From Sycon ciliatum (Eukaryota > Porifera > Calcarea > Leucosolenida > Sycettidae): a stretch of 64,000 nucleotides of DNA. A program made the translations under genes and the position numbers. The DNA lies in assembly GCF_964019385.1 (NCBI RefSeq), contig NC_088643.1:46036910-46100909 (forward strand). The letters are read 5' to 3'. Shown in pieces: positions 33,205 through 45,200 of this stretch; the first letter of the stretch is position 1; each line of letters starts with the position of its first letter. The notes under the pieces were generated by a model that had not been told where the DNA came from, ran no database searches, and saw only the letters and a program-made list of their open reading frames with translations.

Positions 33205-34104
33205 GGGCCCTTACACACTACGTAGAAAACCGCTTTTTTGTTGCGTTCCTGTAAAAGTTGCCATGTCGACTGACGTCATATGGCACGAAATCTAAAAAGT
33301 TGCGTAAACGTTTTACTCAGATCTCGGACGGGTGTAGAAGGCTGCTTTTTAGCTTTTTAGCTTTTATGCCTTCCCGCGCTTTCGGACTTCAACTTCTTGT
33401 TGGTGTTTTTGCTGTTTGGTGCTGTGTGGATTTCCGTGTTTCAATTTCAGCTGTCCATTGGACTTTTCGCCTGCTTCTGAAATTCTCGTACCTGAACTCG
33501 TGTTGTTCAAGCCGTAGTAGACTCGATCTTGTTTGATTGCTGAGCGCGACACGATGCCGAAAATCCAGTGCACAGAAGAAATGGAGGCGAAGCTCATGGA
33601 GCTGTGGGCGATATATCAAAAAACAAGGCGTTCCAAACTCGTTCTCAGGGTGAGCTGTCCACAAGTTGCGACCAATTCTGTATTTGACGGTACCATTCCG
33701 CAACAGCATGTTGAGCATCGTCGTGACCATGAAATTTGAGCAACTGCGATCAGTCATCTAGAAAATATCAAGAGCAGGACCGCCATCAGACGACTTCACT
33801 AGCTTCTGCAGGTCCTGCAATATCATGGCGGCAACAATTTTACGTCGCCGCTTTCTCCTTGCCGGAGTCAACCTGAGCTCCATGGGCATGGCTCCAACAC
33901 AAGATGCAGAACGAAATCGAAGAAGCACACACAGCACTCGTTCTGAGAGCAGAACATTTCATCCGAACTGCACTACATCAGTACAGTCATGTACGTAAAA
34001 AGCAGATCACCTGGCAGTGTGCAACTGCACTTGATCAGGCTGGCGCATACGCAACGTATGCTCAAGTTAGTTGCGTTTTACATGTACGTAGTGTGTAAGG
34101 GCCC
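33205..34104. mobile_element. ~900-bp element with GGGCCCTTACACACTACGTA ends
   Basis: Perfect 20-bp inverted ends, TTA on the left and TAA on the right. It includes a short exon-like frame at 33554-33651 (MPKIQCTEEMEAKLMELWAI, then a GTGAGC donor) similar to the Myb/SANT-like remnant at 6461. GGGCC-type ends with a TWA-like flank and a Myb-like gene suggest PIF/Harbinger, but the flanks are not an exact duplication. Confidence 0.65.
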
Positions 34105-34107
34105 TAA

Positions 34108-37100
34108 GTGATGTACATTGTAATAAAGTTCCCAGTCCCTGGCCATGGCTCATGACTGGCTTGACTGCTAGCTGCCGTGCTGCATCTTTTTCCAGCCGGA
34201 GACCTGGGGCATCGCCACATCGAACACAACACACGGCCCGTCTCTTTGTTTTGCTGGTCATGTTACAATGTTGTTGTGCACCCGAAAATGGACAAGCCAA
34301 AAGCGGTGCAGGTTTTAGTGTTGTGGTAGGGTACATTGCATTGTGCTACAAGTCTAAATAATTAGCCGTGCTTTGCAGTGTGCCTCCCTAGTTGCTGCCG
34401 AAGCCGGTACTTCACGTCATGCATTTTTTTTCTTTTCAGACAGTAGTCACGGCCGAGGGAAGGCGGAGAGCCCGAACGTGCCGGTTTTGCTTTGCAATGT
34501 GCGTATGGTATGTACATGTACATGTACATGTATGCTGTACGTGCCCGGGAACGTGACATTGTAATACAATCATGTAAAAGGTGTTCTTACAGCTGATAAT
34601 TCTCCGCACTGAAGCCTGAAAGTGAAACTATTAAACTAGTTACTTACTTTAATATCGCCTGAAGTGAAGGAGCTACTTGAAGTAGATCCAAGACTATAGA
34701 CTAGTATAGTACATGTATATAAGTCTTGCTAACGTATGTTAGATTGCATGCCCCTTTCAAGAAACATCACCGCCTATGCCAGAGTAAACTTGAAGACAGT
34801 ACTAGTACAGTGTAGTACATCATGTACAGTACAGTGATAGCAAGAAGAGGCGGAAGAAAGTGCTGTGACTGCTGATAACAAGGCTATTCAGATTGAAAGG
34901 GCAAGAAGGCAAAATTTACTTCGTTCCATTGCAGCTTCTGTATGAAGCAGGTAATAGAGGACGGATCGGAAGGAATCGATTCTGGATGATCACTCAGCGA
35001 GTGACAATCTTTTGTTTGATTTTTTGGTTTGACATTCATTTCATTTATAAAGATTTTCTAAAGGCGATTGCATGCCTTGGAGAAGAAGTCCCCTGGGAAA
35101 TAAGAGATGAAAGGGTTCATTGCTGTGAGGAAGGGAGGAAGGGACTGCAGCACAATGCTATCAAAATACTTGTAACCACGTACTCGTACAGTACAGTACA
35201 GGCAAAAGTATCCTTTAGTCCTGTCACGTGTCATGGCGCATGAAAGACAGTCATGCGATGGTCCTAATCATCACTGAGTGGATGGCAACATTTTTGGTTG
35301 GAAAAATGCCACCGAAAAACGCATTTTGTAGAGAGAAAAAAAGGTCAGCTCCATTTCTTTTTTCGGAGTTTGAGCACAATAGTTTTAAACAAAGTCAAAT
35401 TCAGCCACATTTTAGTGGATAGCCTCACTGAAGACCTTGTCAACGGACGGTCATTTGAGCAAATCGGAATGCATATTATTATGGCATGTAAAGTATACTG
35501 TTTAGCGGCATGGCTGCATCAAGTTGACCTTAGTAGACTACAGTGTAATATTCGCGGGATCCGCGTTAGCATCACTTGAAATGTTTAAAAGAAACACACA
35601 AGCTATAGCCTTCGCTTCCGCAGGCCACCAGTGCACTATGCCTTTTCACCTTAGTGGCGAATGCAGACCTCACAAGTGAGTCAGGGGGAGAGGAGGTGAG
35701 TCTCTCCGGGCGACAGTCTGTTGAAACTTTTTGAGCGGGTTGCTTGAGCACCCAAAGCATACCCCCCCCCCTGGATAGCCGCTGCGACTGTGACTAGTCC
35801 GTAGTACTAGTAGTCGACTCGACTACGCACCAGTCACTCCTCAGGATCTTAGGAACGAAAATGCAATCACGTCTTTAGTTATAACAGGTGTGCCTTGAAT
35901 ATGAAGATTGGTATGATCAGCAGCCCTGTGCATGCATTGACCGATGCTGGGCGAGAATGCACCCAGGATGGAAAACAAAACAATCATGCTTCAGCCGGTT
36001 CTGGGTTTTACAGGTACAGTACAACACGTCAACAGTTACAATTCGACATTGGCCCTGCTTTGACCTACATGTATATTGCAGTATGTTGTTTTATGGCCAG
36101 GAAAGAAAGCCAAGGAATACAGCCAGCTGTACACTGCATTGTTTGATACTGGGTTAAAATAGTTGTAGCATGGTTTAGTGTGGACGTGTGGGCAGGTACA
36201 GTGCATCTCATTCTGTGTTTCTGACTGTTGATTGTGTTACACTTACATGTACATGTACAATACATCATGTGTTCACAATACATCATGTGTTCACAATACA
36301 CTATTCACACATAACAGTGATGATCCTCTCCTCCGGTACATGTATTATAGTGCATGTACACAGTATCAATCAATGCCTGTCGATACCGTGCATGTCCGAT
36401 GAATACAATCATGTAGAAGAAAAACAATCGCTTTAATACACGATGCAGTACTGGTCATTACCCACGTGCATTGAACTAAGCATATCTCCCATGCAACTAA
36501 TTACTTACATGTACAAGATGCATGTCTTATTATTTTAACCTATTTAGAACCAGGTCATACATAGCACTCGTTTTTCCTCTCCTCTCTCCCTCCTCTTTCA
36601 TTCCACAGGAAAGACGCACGCGATTGGCTTTGTGAATAAACGCGTTTTACAGTATTTTAGTTCTCACTCTCAGTACAGTACATGTAGACATAATTATTGT
36701 AGTATCAAAAAATTAATGATGAGCAGATACACGTAGTAGACCTACGTACATTCGGAACTGTCAATATGCAGCACTGTCAATGTCACCGGAACTGAGGAAG
36801 TCAACGATGTGATAACTAACTCTACATCATTGTACAGTAGTCCATGGTAGTCTGTGCCTGTTTTCGTGTCTTCTGTTGTATAGTACTAGATCTACTCGTG
36901 ATGAGAAAGGTGCTGCATCACGCACATTCTAGCGGTGCATGTTTGATTGTAAGAAACCTGTGAACCGACGTTCGAAATGTCTTGTTCCCAGCAATCTGCC
37001 AATCATTCTGGATAAGGTGCCTCGCAATCACATACTAGTATACATCATCGTCATACTTACTTCACCCTGATCACCATCCTCGACGGGTGATGACTACTAG

Positions 37101-38050
37101 TATCAACTATCATCATTGTTTTGCTACACGTGCTGTCTACGTCTAGCCAGTACTGTACTACTCCAGTACTAGCAGGCGGGATCGCCCGGGAGTTGAAGTA
37201 GATCTACACGTAGATCTACGTGCATGACTTTGTGTACGTGTTTGAATGACTCCTATGTACGTAACGTTTAGACCAGGGAAGCGCTTTACGACTCCCTGGC
37301 CTGGTGTTCGTCCAAGGAGCTTTGAAGTTTTGGACGATTTGTCCAGCTTTTTCACTCTTGTGATCCATGGACGAAATTTTCAACCGGATGAACTCCCTTT
37401 TCTTTGCAGTTGGACGAAATAATTATTGACCCACGAATTCTTCTGCCTGTATAGTAAAGACATACGCGCTCAAGTAACTTACTTTTAGTTAGTTAGTGGT
37501 AGATCATACATGAGTCATGACTACTAGTAATAATTATGTCGTCTATCTCGTCGATCTGGATGTCGTCTGTTTGTAGTGTAGACCTACTAGTGGGTCTGCA
37601 TCTCGGCACCTGCACCTGCTGCACAAGGTCGGGCAGAGATACATACAGTACACTTCACAGTCTGTGCAAGTGACGCTTTGGTAGGCGTGTCTAGGCTAGG
37701 CGCAATGACTTCTAGCACGACAGTAGTACATGTACTACTGTCGTGCTGAGCTGAGCAGTGAGCACAACGCCACAAGTGTCATACTGACACTACTCGGTAG
37801 CTAGAACGGACATCTGAGTGATACTGTATGCGTGAGTCCGTGAATGCGTAAGTCCGTGCATGCACAGGAGTCTGGACTGCCGGCGATACGACTCAACAAC
37901 AAAAACTACACAGTCATGTAATGTAAGCTTTTCAATCTTCACCGTCTGAAGACTGAACCGAACCGTGAACCATGGTGAACCGAAAGTGCGGCTTTGTATT
38001 CTACTACTGTACAATCACTGTACACTCACTGTACAAGTCACTACAAACTC
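34108..38050. other. intergenic, no gene recognised
   Basis: Only short frames without motifs. Frequent palindromic words such as 'tacatgtacatgta' and 'tactagtac' and short 'attcacaataca' duplications. I see no exon, RNA gene or intact transposon. Confidence 0.45.
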
Positions 38051-38051
38051 A

Positions 38052-38170
38052 TAATGGTTCAAATGGTCCTAATGGACCGGGGCTCTGCCAACCGTGGAAG
38101 GTTGTAGTACTAGTAGGGTCACTGTTTCCGAACACAGTGTCCTCCACCTTGTTTCATGCTGTCAATCTAA
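38052..38170 (+). repeat. partial copy of the 29449-29861 element
   Basis: About 120 bases match 29740-29850 ('ccggggctctgccaacc', 'tttcatgctgtcaatctaa') with a few changes and a small insertion. Confidence 0.85.
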
Positions 38171-39217
38171 GTCACTACAACCATTAAATGTATAGTTGCC
38201 ACAACCGCCACGTGTGGCCACTACAAGGCATATTATTGTTTACAGACTCAGTCAGTGGTGGGCAGACTCTCTGGGTACTACCAGCCACCGTCCGACGAAA
38301 CGGTAAAATGAAATCCCAAGAACCATGGTTGCATCGTCATTGGGAAGAAGCCATTTTGTCGCGACCAAGTGACGATTGAGAGCTGGGTGAAAAGCTGCAA
38401 GTCATGCGTGCTTTGCTCCTTCAGGCTTCACCCCCTCCGCACTAGGCTCCACTATACTATAGTATAGTGCACTGTACGGTGATGTACGTCCCAGCTGTGT
38501 GGAATTTGAGAAGTAACGCCACTCGCTAGTTCATCACCATGATCATCGCCCGATCAATCCGAGCCTCCGCGCCAGGCGTGTGAGGCACGCGGCGGCATCG
38601 TTCTGGAATCTAGTGTACTATACCAGCATCATCATGATCATGGATGCGTGCAGTTTTCATGTATGTGTGCAATGCGACCTTGGGATCCTGCCGAAATCAT
38701 CATCACTGACACGTCTAGTGTATGTCACAGTGTGTGTTCGGCTTAGGTGACAGACTCAGTGCGAAGATCAGATCGAGAGAGTCGGCAGTACGGGGGGTGA
38801 GGAGTGCGAATAAAGTAGCTGACCATCTCGCACCTCAGCTCAGTTCACTAGTAGAAGCTCGGGCGATTCACCAGGCGCTTGTTGAAGTAAGCTAAGAAGA
38901 TAGTGTGTGGTGTTCTTGCAAATGTCCTGTTTCTTCTAGGCCTGAGCACGGAAAGGCACTAGTATTAGTATTAGTTAGGAGACGATGGTCCTGTGTACTG
39001 TCATTAGGCGACAGTGTCGTCTCCACTAGCGACGCCCATTGATGCCTGACCGATGCAGATGGGCGTGTGTTCTGCGCCAGATCTGCTAGTAGTTGTAGTA
39101 GTGGCACTTGATTCAGCTTCACTGATCAGCTCAGTGTCGGCCTTTTGCTCTGTTCCTCCCTGCTTGTGTGCTTACAGCGTTCAGTTAGGCCTGCAGTGCA
39201 GCAAAGACTAAGAGATC

Positions 39218-42200
39218 ATGGATGTTCGGCTAGTTTTCCTGCTGCTGTGTGTGCCAGCTTGTCTGGCTCACATCAGACTGACGTGGCCACAGGCGCGCTA
39301 TCCGCAACTGGATTTCTTGGACAACATCCGCAGCGGACTGCCCTGTGGAGTTCCATTCGGTACGCTTCGGGAGCTTGTTACTGATCGGTTACTATTGTTA
39401 GATAGTTCTGTGTAAGCTGTTGTTCACCTCGCGAACCTCGCGAACTCTGACTGAGCGGATGTGACTGTTTCACGCTAAGGGTTGTGGGAGGAACTGGAGA
39501 AGAACCTGACTTCCTCTGTCCAATCCGTCAATGAATGTTCGTTGTTTTTAGCAGAGTGTGAGAGGAAGACTAAGAGACTGTACCGACATTGCTATGACCT
39601 TTGCACCCTCGATCCTCATGTCCACTAACTACTTGAATGATCATGTCGACGGTACATTTGTAATAAAATAATTATTATTATTATTATTTATTATTATTAT
39701 TATTTTTTCTTATTTTGTTAGGGATTTCCCAACAGGCAATGTTGCCTTTTTACTGGGAACCCTAAATGAGACTTTGTGTGAGCGCGAAACAAAGCAGGCG
39801 ACTCGGCCAGGCGACAAGATGGAGGCAGCGCATTCCACCTGTCGGCACCAAGATACGCAATGGAATGGAAACCATACCGGGAGTGGCAGGCAGGCAAGAC
39901 AAGAGCAGCTGTAGCTTGGCCCCGAGTTGTGGCAGCAGAATGTGGGCCAGTGCAGCGGGGAGTGAATAGGAGGCTGAGAAGTGGGCTAGATAAACCATGC
40001 AGACAGCGAAAGACAAAGACGTATTGCTTGAAATTTAAGCGTTGCTCTAGTGTGTAGATCTTGGTGTAAGCGTACAGGGTCTCAGTGGGAGTTCTGCGGT
40101 CAAGGGCAAATATTCTTTTAAGACTAGTACGGCTGGCTGTGATCAGCTGGTTGTATGAACGGTGAGATAGACAGTTAATGTAGGCAGAGCTAGCATACTC
40201 AAGGGTGGATTGAATAATAGATAGATAGAAAAGACGACGTGCTCTGTGGTTCAGGTTCTGCCTGGCATGCTTGTAGGCTCCGACCTTCTGCTTGACGGCA
40301 ATGCAAACTCGCTCTACTTGAGCATCGAATGCCAAGTGCTCATCCACAATGAGGCCCAGGTATTTGGCTGTGTGCGCAGGATAGAGAGTGGAGTTGCGGC
40401 ATGATATGGACACAGTGGTGGGTAAGGGACTAGTTGGGCGACGTAGTAGCAGAAATTGTGTCTTATCAGGGTTAAGAACCAGTCCCTTCCCTGTAAGGTA
40501 GCTGTCCAGAGCAGCAAGGTCCGCCGTGAGACGCTCCAACACAGTATCACAGTCACTATGCCGGACATAAAATGCAATATCATCGGCATATTCCTGGTCT
40601 TGGCTAAACCTAAAACAGGGTGTTATGTCGCGAATGTAGATACAAAACAAGACTGGGCCCAGAACGGAGCCTTGGGGCACTCCTCTGGAGCATGGGCGTG
40701 ACTGTCCAAGTTCCTGATCAACTCTCACAGTTTGTATTCTGTCAGACAGGTAGCTACAAAACCAATTCAAGGCAACATCTCTGATGCCTGTGTCATGTAG
40801 ACTCTGGATGAGGGCGGAGTGTGCCACTCTGTCAAAAGCTTTGCTCATGTCAGCGAAGATGACACCACAGTATTCGTTGCTATCCAATGCAGAAAGCCAT
40901 CTGTTCACAGCTAGAGCCAAGCAGTCTTCGCAAGAGTGGTTGCGACGGTACGCAAATTGAGAGTCTGGTACGTGTTCAATGCCATTATCTGCGAAGAATT
41001 TCGTTATCTGGTCCAGTACTATTCTTTCTAATACCTTGGCACATATAGGCAGCAGCGAAACTGGGCGGTAGTTTGCCGCCAGATCAGGGTCTCCAGATTT
41101 CATAAGTGGACTTATGATAGCTTGCTTAAAGACGGTGGGGACATTACCAGTTTGGAGGGACTCGTTCACTATGTCCGTGAGGTACTCAGCAATAGCATCT
41201 CCACCATTCTTCAGTATGGATGGTAGCACGTTGTCTGGACCTGGTGATTTGCACAAATTAAGAGACTTCAGAATATCGGACACGTGTTGTACTGTCACTG
41301 GTTGGAAATTCGTGAGATGAGGTAGCTGCTCATTGTCTTCAGGTGGAATTTGTAGAACCCCAGGCCTGTTGGTGTCTTGAACAATGGCCGCAAACGTATC
41401 AGTCAGCGACGAAATTGATGCAGTGGGCTGGTTCCGGGTGGGTCTACGACCAGTCATGCCGTTAAGCAGACGCCACTGCCCTCTTGGGTCATTCCTTAGA
41501 TCCTGGAATTTCTTGATTAAAAACTGTGACTTCAGTTGTCTGTTCAAGCGCTTTCCTTGACGCCTGGCTGCACGATACCTTTGTTTAAGAGCTGAGTCGT
41601 CTGGCCTACGCTGAAGCTGTCGGTGTAAGTTCCTCCGTGTATGGTGCAGCTGCTGCAGTTCAGCAGTTGTCCAAGAGTGAGGTATAGGTTTAGGACAGAT
41701 TGGGTATCTGACTAGCTGCACTGGAGCATGACGGTTAGTAAGGTCAGCTAGTGATGTCAGGAAAGTTTCGGCTTGAAGATGAATAGTTGCATCGTTGTAA
41801 TTGACTGCCAGAAGTGCTCGGGCGTCCTCCTTGAACTTTCGGAAGTCGATTGCGGCAATACCAGGTTTTCTAATACTGCGATAGGCGTGCTTTTGAATGC
41901 GGTGCCAGCTGTGGAGATGGAGGTCAAACACTACGAGGTGATGGTCACTAAGGTCGTCCACGGCAGTGACTGAGGGCTGCTCATGGCAAAGCCCAGCTTC
42001 CAGTAGAACCAGGTCCAGGCACGTGTTCGATGGTAGCCGTGTTGGTACTGTGATGATATTGTGCAGACAGTGCTCTGCACAGAGTTGGTTGAGGTACTTG
42101 AGTTGAGGAGAGTGAGGCGGGATAGCATTCGTGTTAAAATCTCCCAGGATAATTCGCTTACTCTTTGGCACTGGCTGACTGTCCAATTGGGCACTCAGAC

Positions 42201-45200
42201 AATCCCAGAAATCCACTCCAGTGCTGGGAGGCTTATACACGGAACTGACAATAAACTTCTCAGCTCTTGTGTCCTTTCCCTGACGGACTAAAATGTGGAG
42301 AGCTTCAAGCTCAGGGTGGCTACTAGCATGTACTACTGTTGCCTTCAGACTGGATGAAACATACAGACAGACACCACCACCATGAAGGGAACGGTCCTTC
42401 CTGTAAATACTGTATCCAGGGATATGGAGCAAGTGGTCGCTGACACTGCCATCCAGATGAGTTTCATTGATAGATAATATATGGATCTCATTGTCATGCA
42501 GTATTTCGTGGATTTGCTGAATTTTATGGCGCAGGCTACGAACGTTCAAATGGGCAATTGTTAAGCTAGGGTCCCCAGGAATGTCCTATGGCTGAGAGCT
42601 CGATGCAGGAGCAGGTAGATTGTCGAGTGCTAGTGGGACACCCTTCTCATCAAGAATGACATCATACGGGAGTTGGCATTTGACATCCTTACTTCTCAGA
42701 TGTTTGTACTGTGGTAGTACTGTCTTCCTTTTTTGCAGCTGTTTTCGGGTAAGATCGTTGGAGAAGTATACAGGTGAGCCATCATCGAGTTTCAGGTCAA
42801 ATCTCCTGCGATAAATTTCGCCTTTGATGGCATTCTTCTGGAACTTGATCCGTATTGGACGCGATTGTGTGCCCGTAGTACGCACCGTGCCAAGCCTTTC
42901 CGTGGAAGATAAGGCGGTTTGGTCGACCCTCAGGGCTCTCGAGCAGATTTCCTCTAGTTTTTCCCCATCCATATCGGGAATTCCACGTACGATAGCGTAC
43001 TGCTTCCGGTTTAGTCGCTCAGCTTCCTCTTGAATCAGAGCGGAAATATCAGGTGGAGCTAGTACTGTCGCTGTGGGTACGGGTGCGGGTACGGGACTCC
43101 CTTCAAGTGCAGCAAGTCGTTGTTCGAAAGATGACAGGGTCTTCTTCATCACGTCATACTCCTCCATGACCTTCTCCATCCTTGTCAGCACATCATCCAT
43201 GAAACGATTGAGGGTCTCCTTACTGGCCGTCTGCTCGTTGCGAATTTCCTTCAGCATATGAGAAATCCTACGCAGCTCGTCATCATTGCCCTGTCCTGCC
43301 TGGGTCGCTAATCGTGGTGCCTGCGAGCGGAGTGTATCAGGCGGACTAACAGCTTTGGACTTGCCTCCACTGAGCCGAGCATGCAAAGATCCCGTCCCAA
43401 CACTTGGACTATGGGATGAGGAGGTTGGCATGGTCTTCCAAAGCACTACGCAATCTACTTCAGTACTGATCAGCTAAATAAAGTATAAGGGCTAGAGGCT
43501 ACCCTGAAAGATATCTGAAAAACGGCGGAGCACCAAAATTTGCATCCGCACACAACAGTAGACCAGACTTGACTATATATAATGCAGGTTTCATCTGCCC
43601 ATGTTAGACATACATGTATATACCAAATGTACTATTACTTGAAAGTCCGGGCAAGGCTGAAAAGGTGTTACGCCCTACTGGCGCGCGTCGCGTCGGTGGA
43701 ATAGAAAGTCCGTTCCTTCCGTATGTTGTTGGGAGTAGATCTACGAATGTACTGTCGCGAGTGTCGGCTTCACTGACTATTGCTTACCAGTACTTTGTAG
43801 ACCTTCGTGTAGATCTACCTGAGGCCATTATTCTGTTTTCAGTCGATACGTTCCTAGTAGTACTAGTAGCCTACATGTACGCTACCAGCGTTGCGCTTCG
43901 CGAAGTAATTCTAATGCCTCGTTAGCACTACATCACGACCAAGTCACTGACCAAATCCTTCTGTTTGTTTGTGCCGGTACATGCACGCATGCAGGCCTCT
44001 ACATTGTAATTATTTGTAGTCTGTTTTGTGGAAAGCGGTGGCTGTGATCTGTGCTCTGACTGAGTCTCCAGTGGCGGATCCAGGGGGGGGCCCAGGGGGC
44101 CTGGGCCCCCCCTTTGAAAATTTCGACCTTGGTCTAGGATTACAGTAGACTGTAGAATGAGCGCTCGACACTCCGGTACATGGTGTCACGTACCGAGCAT
44201 GAGTCTGTACTAGTCAGCGCGCTGTGTACCGGTGTACAACTACTGTACGCACTGCGACCTGAGGACACGGCCGCACTTCAAACATGTGAAAAACGTGCCA
44301 AAAATGCAGGGCCTGGTACATAGTGCAGCGATCGCGTTGGGCTGAAGTCCTGTATGGTGCACGGTGCTGTCGACTTCGTCCTTCCTTTTTTCTTTTTCAA
44401 TTGTCAGAAACTACAAGTATACGCTCTCTAGCTCTCTACTTCGCTTGTAGCCAACGGGTTACCTTCAGATATGAGATGAAGAGGAAAGGGTCTGACATCA
44501 GGTCGTTCTTCAGTGGACCGGTAGATAAGAGAACTCGCGTTGGAGAGCCGTCCAAAGGTCCGTCGCGGCCGCTGTCGAGTGGAAATGTTCCAGTGCAGTT
44601 TGAAAATGTCGTGAGAATGGAATAAAACTAGAAACCGGCGGATTCTGCTCGAAAAGGTGGCATATTCTGCTCGAAAAGCAGTGAAATTGGCAGAATCATA
44701 CAAACCTTATGGCGGGCAATTCCTCGAATTCTGCTCCATACTGTAGTATTTTTATCCACATACCAAACATCCATGAAACTTACCAGAAAAAGTACCGAAT
44801 TCTGTCAATTTTTCTGCCGGCAGAATCCGCCGGACCCTAAAAACAACTGCTCTTCACAGCTTCAGGACTTTGTTGTTGTTGTATTTGTTGTTTTGTTTTG
44901 GGGGGGGGGGGCGGATACCTTGGGCCCCCTCTTCGGCCAAGTCCTGGATCCGCCACTGGTCTCAACTAACTAACTAACTAATAATTATTACTTTCTTCTG
45001 TGTAGTAGTAGAGTCTACGCGTATACGACTCGTTGTGCAGTGCGCTGTCCGCTTGTGGCTGAGTAGTGGGTGTTGACGCGTGCCAGGCTGCACTAGTCTC
45101 CGCAGTAGATCTACTAAGTACTAGTCTAGGTGGCTGGCTGTTGGAAATGGAAGGATTCGCCTGCCGGTACTTTCAATGGTTTCACCAACCATTCGTAGGA

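Larger units (their letters stand above)
39661..43560 (-). mobile_element. full-length non-LTR retrotransposon (CR1/L2-like) in intron 1
   Basis: Antisense to the host gene. Holds ORF1 (43446-42586) and ORF2 (to 39718) with a 3' end of (AAT)n, seen on the plus strand as (ATT)n at about 39670-39705. The 5' boundary is estimated. Open frames through both ORFs suggest a young copy. Clade placement is by overall layout (RRM-type ORF1, APE endonuclease, RT, microsatellite tail) and is tentative. Confidence 0.88.

Noticed and set aside
39718-42549. The 943-codon ORF as a host gene
   Set aside because: Contains the full set of LINE endonuclease and RT motifs and an (AAT)n tail.
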